Positions 43,112 through 51,590 of a stretch of DNA of 64,000 nt are shown here, piece by piece. Within the stretch, counting starts at the first letter, position 1, and each line of letters opens with the position of its first letter. The notes below the pieces were generated by a model, which was given only the letters and a program-made list of their open reading frames with translations, was not told where the DNA came from and did not search any database. Position numbers and translations under genes: made by a program. Origin of the DNA: an uncultured Christensenella sp. (lineage in GTDB: Bacteria; Bacillota; Clostridia; Christensenellales; Borkfalkiaceae). The stretch covers positions 124,184-188,183 of the forward strand of contig CAJUGI010000004.1 in the NCBI GenBank assembly GCA_910586065.1, written 5' to 3'.

Positions 43112-46100
43112 ATGAAACTTCATTTAAGTAAAAAACAAATAATAGTTACAGCTATTTGGAGCGCAGTCAGCGCAATTCTTATTGCCGTACTTATTTGGGG
43201 TAACGTATTTGCCGCTTCTTTCGACCAAATTTTGTCCGACTTCTTCGGCAGAACGGGCGAGGGAATATCGGGCGCAGGCAATCTAACCTATCAATCTGAT
43301 TATAAAACAAAAGACGACGCACTTAACGCATTTTCGGATTTAAACAAGGAAATTATAAAAGAAGGTACGGTACTTTTACGCAACGAAAACAAGGCTTTGC
43401 CGCTTAAAAAAGAGGCTTCGGTAAGCATTTTCGGTATGAGTTCGACTCTTTGGATGACTCTTGATAGGGTTCCGCAAACTAAAAACGCAACACTTGCCAA
43501 CAGCTTGGAAGATTATGGTTTTAACGTAAACGGTACTTTGAGAAAATTTTATAATACTTCCAAGCATACGAAATGGGGTCAAGGCGATCCCAAAGGCAAC
43601 GGCGACGGCGAGGGCGACTGGACGATAGACGAAGTGCCGCAATCGGAATATACGGATTCGGTAAAAAATTCTTATTCACAATATTCGGATGCGGCGATTA
43701 TAGTAATCTCTCGCGGTAGCGGCGAAGGTGCCGATTTGCCGAGAAGTATGGACAGATTCGGTGGTGATGCGGATAAGCATTACTTACAACTTACCAAGGA
43801 CGAAGAAGATTTATTTGAAGCGGTTGGTAAAGCTGGGTTTAAAAAGACAATTGTTATCTTGCACTCCGCAGGTGCGTTTCAAATGGACTTTGTTAAAAAT
43901 TATAAAGTTGACGCAGTCTTGTGGGTTGCAGGTACGGGCGTCGGCGGAATAGATTCGATTGCCCCTATTCTTGCAGGCGACATAAATCCATCCGGCAAGC
44001 TCGTTGATACTTACAGCTACGATAATTACAGCTCTCCCGCTATGCAGAACTTTGGAGATTCACGATTTGTGGACGCTAACGGCAATCTGACGGGATACAG
44101 CTATGTAAACTATGCGGAAGGCGTTTACGTGGGGTATAAATATTACGAAACGAGATATGAGGATGTAGTATTAAACAGGGGTAATGCTGGTGCGTACGAC
44201 TACGATAGCATAGTTGCCGCTCCGTTCGGATACGGACTTTCGTATACGGAGTTTAAATGGAGCGACTATTCTTGCGAATATAACTCTGAAACTGACAGCT
44301 TCGATATTTCGGTAAAAGTAACAAACATCGGTGACAAACCGGGTAAAGACGTCGTACAGATATATTCGCAGTCAGAATACACCGCTTACGACGTTGAAAA
44401 AGGAATAGAAAAACCGTCCGTAAATCTTTGCGGTTTTGCAAAGACGGGCGAACTTGCCAAAAACGGCGGAAACGAAATTGTAACAATCAACGTTCCCCGT
44501 TATGAACTTGCTGTGTACGACGCCAAGGGCGAGGGTACTTATATTCTCGACGCAGGCAATCACTTTATAACGGCTGCAACCGATGCACATTCGGCGGTCA
44601 ACAACATTTTAAAGGCAAAGGGTGTCAGCGTTGACGGTACGGCGGAACTCGTTAAAAATTTCAACTATGAAAATATTGACGCACAGTCGTATTCTGTGGG
44701 AGTTACGAATAAATTCGATAACGCCATATTGAACGATGCTACGTATCTCTCAAGGAATAATTGGTCGGTAATGGACGGCAAGGGCGTAAGCTGGACGAAT
44801 ATGTCAAACAGTAAACTCACTTATGCCGCAAATGTCAAAGACGGAATTTCGAATACTACGAACGCCGCTAAATCTGTAAATACCGCAACGGTATCCGAGC
44901 AAGTATTAAACGCTCTTAAAGCTACGGGCTGGGCAGCATCAAATAATCCCAACGCAATCGATTCTTATGAAGCGATAACGACGAATGCTGCAAACGGTTT
45001 AAAACTTGCCGAAATGATAGGACTTGAATACGGCAACGAAAAGTGGGAACAGCTTTTGGATATGCTTGACGTAACGACGTTGCATAACCTGTATAAAACG
45101 GGCGCATACAGCACGATTGAAATAAGCTCTATCAGTAAGCCGATTACGCACGAATATGATGGTCCTGAAGGGTTGCACGTCGTTTACGGCACTGCGGAAA
45201 CTATGATTTCTGCGACTTGGAATAAAGATATTGCAGAAAAATACGGTTCAATTAACGGTTCTATCGGCGTTCTTGATAAAGTCAACGGTTGGTACGCTCC
45301 CGGCATCGATATTCACCGCACTCCCTTCTCCGGAAGGAACTACGAGTATTTCTCGGAAGACTCTTTCCTTTCGGGTATTATGGGTACGAAAATAACTGTG
45401 GGCGCACAGTCGAAAGGGCTTAACGTTGTTTTAAAACATATGGCTTTAAACGATCAGGAAAGTAACAGGGATGCAAACGGCGCAGTCGCTACTTTCTGCG
45501 GAGAGCAGGCAATCCGTGAAATTTATCTTCGCCCTTTTGAAATGTGTGTTAAGGACGGCAACGCTCTCGGCATAATGCAGGGTATGAACAGAATAGGCAC
45601 TACACGTTGCCGCTCAAACTATAATCTTAATGTCGGTGTAGTTCGCGACGAGTGGAAATTTAACGGGCTTATAATTACGGACTATAACATTATGGATACC
45701 GAGGAGTCTATGGCTTGTATAGCAGGCGGTTGTAACTTACAGTTATACGGTCAGGGTAATCCGTTGACGGAAACACAATCTACAGGCGTTCAATATATGC
45801 TTCGGGAAGCTGCTCATCACGTATTATATTTCGTGGCGAACAGCAATGCGTTAAACGGTTTTACGGCCGATACGCAATATTCGGCAGGTGTAGCGAATTA
45901 CGTGCTTATACTTGCGGCGTTGGATATATTCATAGTCGCTATGCTTGGTTTAGGATTATGGCTTAAACTCTACGGTTATAAACTTAAAAACGACGGCTGT
46001 CAAGACGAAAAGATTTTAAAGAAAAATAAAATTTTAAATATAATCTATTGGGCGGTTGTTGCGGCGTTCGTAATTGCTGTTGTCGTAGTGTTCTTTGCTT

Positions 46101-46141
46101 GGGGATTGCCCCTTTTAAAACAAGCGTTTGAAATTTCCTAA
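43112..46141 (+). CDS. Membrane-anchored glycoside hydrolase family 3, permuted domains
   Basis: The 1009-residue protein has an N-terminal membrane segment (about 10-32) and then the GH3 C-terminal sandwich domain first (about 65-300, EIIKEGTVLLRNENKALPL). A fibronectin III-like domain follows (about 390-490). The catalytic GH3 barrel comes last (about 675-900): GRNYEYFSEDSFLSG, VVLKHMALNDQESNR and the nucleophile Asp in LIITDYNIMD (near 856). Two C-terminal membrane segments end it (about 925-950 and 972-1000). Beta-glucosidase-like hydrolysis of glycans outside the cell is likely; the substrate is unknown. Confidence 0.88.
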   Translation: MKLHLSKKQIIVTAIWSAVSAILIAVLIWGNVFAASFDQILSDFFGRTGEGISGAGNLTYQSDYKTKDDALNAFSDLNKEIIKEGTVLLRNENKALPLKKEASVSIFGMSSTLWMTLDRVPQTKNATLANSLEDYGFNVNGTLRKFYNTSKHTKWGQGDPKGNGDGEGDWTIDEVPQSEYTDSVKNSYSQYSDAAIIVISRGSGEGADLPRSMDRFGGDADKHYLQLTKDEEDLFEAVGKAGFKKTIVILHSAGAFQMDFVKNYKVDAVLWVAGTGVGGIDSIAPILAGDINPSGKLVDTYSYDNYSSPAMQNFGDSRFVDANGNLTGYSYVNYAEGVYVGYKYYETRYEDVVLNRGNAGAYDYDSIVAAPFGYGLSYTEFKWSDYSCEYNSETDSFDISVKVTNIGDKPGKDVVQIYSQSEYTAYDVEKGIEKPSVNLCGFAKTGELAKNGGNEIVTINVPRYELAVYDAKGEGTYILDAGNHFITAATDAHSAVNNILKAKGVSVDGTAELVKNFNYENIDAQSYSVGVTNKFDNAILNDATYLSRNNWSVMDGKGVSWTNMSNSKLTYAANVKDGISNTTNAAKSVNTATVSEQVLNALKATGWAASNNPNAIDSYEAITTNAANGLKLAEMIGLEYGNEKWEQLLDMLDVTTLHNLYKTGAYSTIEISSISKPITHEYDGPEGLHVVYGTAETMISATWNKDIAEKYGSINGSIGVLDKVNGWYAPGIDIHRTPFSGRNYEYFSEDSFLSGIMGTKITVGAQSKGLNVVLKHMALNDQESNRDANGAVATFCGEQAIREIYLRPFEMCVKDGNALGIMQGMNRIGTTRCRSNYNLNVGVVRDEWKFNGLIITDYNIMDTEESMACIAGGCNLQLYGQGNPLTETQSTGVQYMLREAAHHVLYFVANSNALNGFTADTQYSAGVANYVLILAALDIFIVAMLGLGLWLKLYGYKLKNDGCQDEKILKKNKILNIIYWAVVAAFVIAVVVVFFAWGLPLLKQAFEIS

Positions 46142-46251
46142 TGTTTTTCTCCTCCTTTACGAATAACCTTGCGTGGGTTGCGAAATCGATCTGCGCAAGG
46201 AAGTTCGTTAGGTAAGAGAGCTTTAATTAATAATTACAATTAAATAAAATC
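46142..46251. other. Intergenic region with imperfect hairpin
   Basis: An imperfect inverted repeat, ACGAATAACCTTGCG (about 46158) with CGCAAGGAAGTTCGT (about 46194), lies after the GH3 gene. No gene seen. Confidence 0.35.
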
Positions 46252-46296
46252 AGCCCCGACGGGTTCTTCAAAAGAAGGTCTTGTCGGGGCTTTTTT
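46252..46296 (+). terminator. Terminator after GH3
   Basis: AGCCCCGAC pairs with GTCGGGGCT around an inner CTTC/GAAG stem, followed by TTTTTT. Confidence 0.85.
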
Positions 46297-46454
46297 CTAT
46301 TTATACGCAAGCAAAAGTGCTTAACCTACTATTTTATTCTGCGGGGTATCAAAAAAGAACGTAAAAAACGCAATTTAATTTTTATAACGGTTCATTAGGT
46401 GAGCTGTTTACCTATTAAAATCAAGCCACAAGTCTGGAAAGGGGGTGAAAAGAT

Positions 46455-46814
46455 ATGCAGTCGGCAATCGAACGCCGGTTAGGTATTCTTGAATATCTGT
46501 GTAAGCAAAGACGCGATACAATAGAAAACCTTGCGTTTGAGTTCGGCGTATCACGCAGTACAATAAAGCGTGATATAGAAATTTTGAGCATATCCTATCC
46601 CCTTTCCACTTCGCAAGGCAAAGGCGGCGGCGTGTACGTTGCAGAGTGGTTTAAGTTCGGTATGGTTTATCTTACGGACAAGCAAGCGGAATTATTGAAA
46701 AGGCTTGATAAATATTTAGTCGGTGAAGATAAACTTACGCTTGAAAGCATTCTGAGTACATATTGCAGACCGCAAAAGGGCTTTGAATATTTTTCAGGGA
46801 GCAATGAATTATGA
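46455..46814 (+). CDS. HTH transcriptional regulator (HTH_11/DeoR-like)
   Basis: The 119-residue protein has an N-terminal winged helix (RRDTIENLAFEFGVSRSTIKRDIEIL, about 19-44) like HTH_11 and WYL-type regulators, but lacks the WYL domain. It is the first gene of the putative rolling-circle element and overlaps the next small HTH gene by 4 bases. It is a candidate binder of the CCGTGA repeats 340 bases downstream. Preceded by a GGGGGTG ribosome site. Confidence 0.75.
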   Translation: MQSAIERRLGILEYLCKQRRDTIENLAFEFGVSRSTIKRDIEILSISYPLSTSQGKGGGVYVAEWFKFGMVYLTDKQAELLKRLDKYLVGEDKLTLESILSTYCRPQKGFEYFSGSNEL

Positions 46815-47104
46815 CCGTTAAAGAAATCAGGGAAGATTTACAAGAGATAAGATATTACTACACTCACAAAGCCGCATTTGACGGCGCAGTAAAGTTAATA
46901 GGCACTAATTCGGTTGTAGAAAAGGTCGAGCGGTACAATAAGATATTTCAGAAAGCACCTGCCCGTATGTACGACTTATATTTGGGTTTGTACGTGAACG
47001 GTTATACGCAGGAAGCCTACGCAGCGGAAGCCGGTTATTGTCCGCAACACATACAGGAACTCAATAAACAGCTTGTGCTGTATTTACATAAAGTTATGAA
47101 TTAA
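46811..47104 (+). CDS. Small sigma-70-region-4-like HTH protein
   Basis: The 97-residue protein's C-terminal part (LGLYVNGYTQEAYAAEAGYCPQHIQELNKQL, about 55-86) resembles sigma-70 region 4 or phage ArpU/RinA-like regulators. No known domain was seen in the N-terminal half. It is coupled to the preceding regulator and probably controls element genes. A terminator follows at once. Confidence 0.6.
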   Translation: MTVKEIREDLQEIRYYYTHKAAFDGAVKLIGTNSVVEKVERYNKIFQKAPARMYDLYLGLYVNGYTQEAYAAEAGYCPQHIQELNKQLVLYLHKVMN

Positions 47105-47110
47105 ACTGAT

Positions 47111-47137
47111 TGCCCCGATTGTTCGGGGCTTTTTTAT
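47111..47137 (+). terminator. Terminator after regulator pair
   Basis: GCCCCGA and TCGGGGC form a 7-bp stem followed by TTTTTT. Confidence 0.85.
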
Positions 47138-47156
47138 TGCTCAAAATAGTAGTTTT

Positions 47157-47233
47157 CCGTGATTTAGCCGTGATTATCCGTGAACGAGCCGTGCTTCGCC
47201 CTGTGGTTTATTAGGTAGCGTTCGCCGTATAAT
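47157..47233 (+). promoter_or_regulatory. Four phased direct repeats plus promoter
   Basis: CCGTGA starts at 47157, 47168 and 47178, with CCGTGC at 47189, giving spacings of 11, 10 and 11 bases (one helical turn). They end 10 bases before a weak -35 position (about 47205) of a TATAAT at 47228-47233. The layout fits activator binding, or iterons. Confidence 0.55.
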
Positions 47234-47239
47234 CGGGGT

Positions 47240-47520
47240 GTAATCAGCGAACGGGCAACAAGCTCCGATGACTGCGGTATTTGCAAAGTAAAGGTGGCCG
47301 CCTACCGCATATCGCACGAAACGGAAGTTTCAATAAAGTCCCCTTCGCTCGGTTACAAAATCACAACTTAATATCGGGCAAGCAGATTTGCGAAAAACAG
47401 ACGTGCAAGCCCACGGCGTGTCGCCGTAGCCAAGCATCTTAAAGTCGCTGGCGAAAACGGACTAATCACAAGTCAAACGGTAAACGCCGAAATTAAATTC
47501 AATGTCAAGGAGAATTTATT
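47240..47520 (+). ncRNA. Long structured leader, possible ncRNA or transfer/replication site
   Basis: This 280-base noncoding leader precedes the 47521 gene. Visible stems are TGCGGTA (47273) with TACCGCA (47303), GAAAC-GGAA-GTTTC (47318-47331), GGGC (about 47364) with GCCC (about 47409) and ACGGCG-TGT-CGCCGT (47413-47427). No Rfam family is recognised. Confidence 0.4.
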
Positions 47521-47823
47521 ATGGCAAAGAAAACTGAACAGCCGGCAGAACCTACCAACCCTTACAAAGAGCGCAGATGGATGAAACCGTCCAAACGTGC
47601 AAAAGGCTATGCGGAAGAGCGCAAAGCAAAAGTTCATAAATTCGGCAAGAAAGAAGGCGAAGAACTGTCAGAGTACGACAAGGGCATACGCTCCGGTTAT
47701 CTTCTCTGTCAGTCAGACCACGCAGGACTTTATAAGTTCAAGAAAGCAATAAGCGAAGGCAAAACCACCGATGAAGCGTTTGCAATTTCCAAGACCAAAG
47801 GAAAAGGCAATAACGCCGCTTAA
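47521..47823 (+). CDS. Small basic hypothetical protein of the element
   Basis: The 100-residue Lys-rich protein (RWMKPSKRAKGYAEERKAKVH) has a conserved-looking middle (LSEYDKGIRSGYLLCQSDHAG). It has no membrane segment. The basic charge suggests nucleic-acid binding, for example a single-strand DNA-binding role, but no family is recognised. It is 29 bases upstream of another small gene, with ribosome site AAGGAG. Confidence 0.6.
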   Translation: MAKKTEQPAEPTNPYKERRWMKPSKRAKGYAEERKAKVHKFGKKEGEELSEYDKGIRSGYLLCQSDHAGLYKFKKAISEGKTTDEAFAISKTKGKGNNAA

Positions 47824-47852
47824 AAAATCAAAATCACAAGGAGATTTTCATT

Positions 47853-48209
47853 ATGGCAAACAAAGACACTAACAAGCTGCTCGTTGAGCGCGAAACCTAT
47901 GAAAAGGACGGTAACACCTACTTTTCCCACGTCGTAAAAGGCAAAGTCCGCGGTAAGGAAGTTAAAGCTACCGTCGTACCCCACGACGTCGGCGGATATG
48001 CGGTTCTCGATATCGTATTCGGCGAAGCTCTTGCGGCGGAACTCGTGTTAAAGCCCTACGAAATCAAGGACGAAAAGACGAAGAGAACGGTTAAGGGCAA
48101 TACCTATGCCGTCCGTTCCGTGGACGAAGCTACGGGCGAAATTTACGAATGCCCCGTAAAGCCTTTCCGCAACTCGGACAAAACTATTCTCACTATGCTT
48201 ATCGGCTAA
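47853..48209 (+). CDS. Small hypothetical protein of the element
   Basis: The 118-residue protein is beta-rich (DGNTYFSHVVKGKVRGKEVKATVVP, GGYAVLDIVFG), with an OB- or single-strand-binding-like look but no recognised family. It has no membrane segment. It is followed by a strong terminator that separates the small soluble genes from the secreted ones. Ribosome site AAGGAG. Confidence 0.6.
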   Translation: MANKDTNKLLVERETYEKDGNTYFSHVVKGKVRGKEVKATVVPHDVGGYAVLDIVFGEALAAELVLKPYEIKDEKTKRTVKGNTYAVRSVDEATGEIYECPVKPFRNSDKTILTMLIG

Positions 48210-48235
48210 TTCCGATAGCTAAATACAAAAGACTT

Positions 48236-48270
48236 GCGGCTTACAAATCTTTCTGTAAGCCGCTATTTCT
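48236..48270 (+). terminator. Internal terminator of the element
   Basis: GCGGCTTACA (48236-48245) pairs with TGTAAGCCGC (48254-48263), followed by TATTTCTTT. Confidence 0.7.
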
Positions 48271-48286
48271 TTAAAGGAGATTATTT

Positions 48287-49312
48287 ATGACAAAGAACAA
48301 AATCAAAACTATCGTTATGGTCGTTGCTATTATACTTGCACTCGCACTTGCGGCAGGCTGGATAGCACAGACGGTTGTAAACAAACAAAAGCAGGAAACG
48401 CCTGAAACTGAAACGTCGGGCAATTTTACAGTAGAACCCGAAAGCAATAAATTAATGCGTTTAACAGCTATGCCGCTTTCCGCAAACGACGGTATTGCCA
48501 CGCAAGCTGAAGAAGCGTTTGTAATTACCGCCACGGCTCTGGACGAGAACGGTGATAAGTTGGCAGAGCAACAGCTTTTTGATTGGTCTATGGCTTGGGC
48601 GAACTCCGCAAACGGCAACGTTACGAATTACGTAACAATGACAACGAGCGGCAACAAGGCTACTTTTACTTGTAAGCAGGCTTTCACCACTCAAATTATA
48701 GTAACCTGTGCTTCTAAATTAAACAGTTCGGCTACCGCAACGGCAACGCTAGACTACTATTGCAGAATTTCCGACGTTAGAGCGAAATTGGCAAACGACA
48801 CGGAAAAAAGCATTTGCAGCTCGCCGGTAATTACGGTTGAATTTCCGTCTAATTACAGCGGCGGCATAACAAACGGTGATTGGATGACGAGAAACCTGAA
48901 TTGGGGTAGAAACGTTGTCTGTGGACCGGGTTCGATAGCGAACTCCGTCAATGCGGTAACGTTCGAGTTCGTGCCGAGCGATGAATTAAAGTCTATTTAC
49001 AAAGGCGGCTACGGCTCTATACAAACATTTAACGCTGTTACTGCCGCAGACTCTTCGATGCAACAGATTGACTCTTACGCTTATTTCTGCGCTTCGGCTG
49101 TATCGGGCGCAACGATAGGCTCGCTTACGGGTCAAAGTACTCTTTACTACGTTTTGCAGGCGTACAGCGCAACGGATAATCAGTACACGGTCAACGTTAC
49201 GGTTCACCCAAAGTACGGTGATGCACAGACTTATTCTTACACGCTGAATATCGAAGTTGCCGCAACGCAGGTCAAGGACGTCAATATAGACAATTCGTCG
49301 CACGTGTTTTAA
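48287..49312 (+). CDS. Membrane-anchored Ig-like protein 1
   Basis: The 341-residue protein has one N-terminal membrane segment (about 5-27) with the rest outside. An Ig/BIG2-like domain (about 48-165) starts PESNKLMRLTAMPLSANDG and includes FDWSMAWANSANGNV. A second beta-rich region (about 170-330) follows. It is paralogous to the next gene. No adhesin or enzyme motif is present. Presumed surface or virion-associated component of the element; function unknown. Confidence 0.65.
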   Translation: MTKNKIKTIVMVVAIILALALAAGWIAQTVVNKQKQETPETETSGNFTVEPESNKLMRLTAMPLSANDGIATQAEEAFVITATALDENGDKLAEQQLFDWSMAWANSANGNVTNYVTMTTSGNKATFTCKQAFTTQIIVTCASKLNSSATATATLDYYCRISDVRAKLANDTEKSICSSPVITVEFPSNYSGGITNGDWMTRNLNWGRNVVCGPGSIANSVNAVTFEFVPSDELKSIYKGGYGSIQTFNAVTAADSSMQQIDSYAYFCASAVSGATIGSLTGQSTLYYVLQAYSATDNQYTVNVTVHPKYGDAQTYSYTLNIEVAATQVKDVNIDNSSHVF

Positions 49313-49324
49313 GGGGGTGTAAAT

Positions 49325-50383
49325 ATGAATAACGAATTACAAAAACATAAAACAAGCGACACGGTGAAATGGGTATTAACTCTTCTCGCATTTATATTGG
49401 TCGGGGTAATGCTTGCAGGCATTATTTGCGGCTGGTTCGATAAAAAAGAGCAACCGCCCGAACAGCCTGTTACCGAAGAAACGGCAGACGGCAGCGGGTT
49501 ATTGGTAACGCCGGAAAGCACGAACAAAATCAGGCTTACGGCAATGCCGCTCTCGGCAGATGGCGGTGCAGAGGTTTTGTCAGACGGAAGCTATACTCTT
49601 ACCGCAACGATAATGCCTGCTAATGCGGAAAATCAAGCTGTAGATTGGTCTGTGAATTGGGTAAATTCATCTTCCGATTGGGCTAACGGTAAATCGACCG
49701 CAGAATACGTAAGCGTTATTCCGGCTTCGGAAGGTGCGCTAACCGCAACGGTTTCCTGCAAAAGAGCGTTTGGCGAGCAGATTAAAGTAACTGTAACGAG
49801 CCGGACAGACAACCGTTACTCTGCGGACTGTCTTTGCGATTACAGCAAAAAAGTTACGGGTTTCAGCTATACGGACTACTCAGGTTACAACGCAAACGGT
49901 TTTACGGTTTCAAGCTCATTAAACAGCTATACCTTTGATAAGCCGTCCTATATTTTTAACTACACAAGTACGACGGGTGTTATTACGTATTCAGATTATA
50001 CGGTAGACGACAATTTTAGCAATTCATTCAATACGACTATCACCGATGAATATAGCAAGTATTTAAGCGAAGCAGGACTGGCTATACAAAATACGTCTAA
50101 ATCGTCTAATCATTTTTGGGGCGGTACAAACTTCTTTTATTTCTATGCTTCCGTTCCCGGCGGTATGCGAGAGGTATCTTTCTGCGGACTTACTACCGAA
50201 CAGGCAAACACTGCCGTTTCGATAGCCAAACAACATACCGATACAGCCGTATATAATTGGACGATAACTTGCAAAGGCACTTATTCAACTTATACGCACA
50301 CGATTCCTATTTACTTCTCGGAAAGCTCTTTGACGGCTGTCGTTACGGGTATTTCGTTGGATAGCTCCACTCTGATGTATTAA
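49325..50383 (+). CDS. Membrane-anchored Ig-like protein 2
   Basis: The 352-residue paralogue of the preceding protein has a membrane segment (about 15-37), then PESTNKIRLTAMPLSADGG and VDWSVNWVNSSSDWANG (about 60-120). The C-terminal half is Ser/Thr/Tyr-rich and diverged. Its start is 13 bases after the first gene, so the pair probably arose by tandem duplication. Function is unknown. Confidence 0.65.
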   Translation: MNNELQKHKTSDTVKWVLTLLAFILVGVMLAGIICGWFDKKEQPPEQPVTEETADGSGLLVTPESTNKIRLTAMPLSADGGAEVLSDGSYTLTATIMPANAENQAVDWSVNWVNSSSDWANGKSTAEYVSVIPASEGALTATVSCKRAFGEQIKVTVTSRTDNRYSADCLCDYSKKVTGFSYTDYSGYNANGFTVSSSLNSYTFDKPSYIFNYTSTTGVITYSDYTVDDNFSNSFNTTITDEYSKYLSEAGLAIQNTSKSSNHFWGGTNFFYFYASVPGGMREVSFCGLTTEQANTAVSIAKQHTDTAVYNWTITCKGTYSTYTHTIPIYFSESSLTAVVTGISLDSSTLMY

Positions 50384-50402
50384 GCAATAAGGAGGTAAAG
50401 CT

Positions 50403-51590
50403 ATGAAAACTATTGCTAAAATAATAGCTTACGTACTTATTGCACTCGTCTTGGTTGCGGCAGTCGGGCTTATTTATAAGTTCACCAACGGCTTTAACGA
50501 AGATTTTAAAACCTTTTACGTCGAATACGCCGGCAAGCAGATTTTAACGGCGGACAGTAAACTCGATTTAAAGAAAGCTCAAACGCATACCTTTACCGTC
50601 AAATACACGTTTGATAGCGAAAAGTCCGAGCCGAAAGATTATAAGGTAAAAATCACGCCTAACATAACGAGAGATTTCGACTACACCGTAAACGGCGAAA
50701 AATACCTGTTCTCTAAAACGGGCGAACTCACTTCGGCGTTCGGGCTTGAAAAGGAACAGTCGCAGTTTTCTTTAACTCTTGCCGCAGACTTTGACTTACA
50801 AAAAGCGTTACAAAGCATAAACGGCGGAAAAACCGTTGTTATACCTGCGGACGCCGAAACGAATAATCCGTACCCGTACAGACTCTCGGTATCGTCGTAT
50901 AACGAAAAGGTTGTTTATCATATCGACCTGAAAATCGTCGAAGCGGACGTAACCGATATTACCCTTAATCCAAGCGAAATTATCTTCGGCGGCGGAAGCA
51001 ATACAAAGCCTTCGGAAAAATACAGTATCGAATACCTTTTAAGCGGCGACGCAACTAACCTATCCGATTTAAGCATAGACGGAGTAACGCAGGCAAAAGC
51101 CGGCGAAAAGGTAACGTTTAAAGTAACGATAAGCGACGGAAATTATTCTATAACGGGTATGCGCATAAGCGTTATGAACTCGGCTGACAACGTAACGATT
51201 ACAGAAAATAACGGCGTTTACTCGTTTACAATGCCGCAAGGCAACGTCTACGTATGGGTGGATTTTGAATACAACGCACCGCCGGACAAGGTTATGTACG
51301 GTATCGGCTATGATTCTCTCGGTTGGGCGGGTTTAAGCGTTGTAAACCTTAACTGCCCCGCCAAAGCCGCCGCAGGGGAAAGCGTTACGTTTACTGCAAC
51401 CGTGAAGCCTGAATATGCGTCCGAGTACAAAATATCGGGTATCAACGTGGAATTCAGTTCGGGTGAAGCGTATATCGAAGATTTGCAAGGCAACAACGGC
51501 ACTTATAATTTCACAATGCCTGATACTGAACTATTAGAAGCAGACGGCTATATTACGCTTATGTTCTATATCATTCCCATAGATATGTGA
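50403..51590 (+). CDS. Membrane-anchored protein with repeat domains
   Basis: The 395-residue protein has an N-terminal membrane segment (about 5-27) and a beta-rich domain (about 40-185). Two copies of a bacterial repeat follow (about 215-290 and 305-390), each ending in YSFTMPQGNVYVW or YNFTMPDTELL. Such repeats are common in surface proteins. It overlaps the next gene by 4 bases and shares the anchor-plus-ectodomain plan of its neighbours. Confidence 0.65.
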   Translation: MKTIAKIIAYVLIALVLVAAVGLIYKFTNGFNEDFKTFYVEYAGKQILTADSKLDLKKAQTHTFTVKYTFDSEKSEPKDYKVKITPNITRDFDYTVNGEKYLFSKTGELTSAFGLEKEQSQFSLTLAADFDLQKALQSINGGKTVVIPADAETNNPYPYRLSVSSYNEKVVYHIDLKIVEADVTDITLNPSEIIFGGGSNTKPSEKYSIEYLLSGDATNLSDLSIDGVTQAKAGEKVTFKVTISDGNYSITGMRISVMNSADNVTITENNGVYSFTMPQGNVYVWVDFEYNAPPDKVMYGIGYDSLGWAGLSVVNLNCPAKAAAGESVTFTATVKPEYASEYKISGINVEFSSGEAYIEDLQGNNGTYNFTMPDTELLEADGYITLMFYIIPIDM

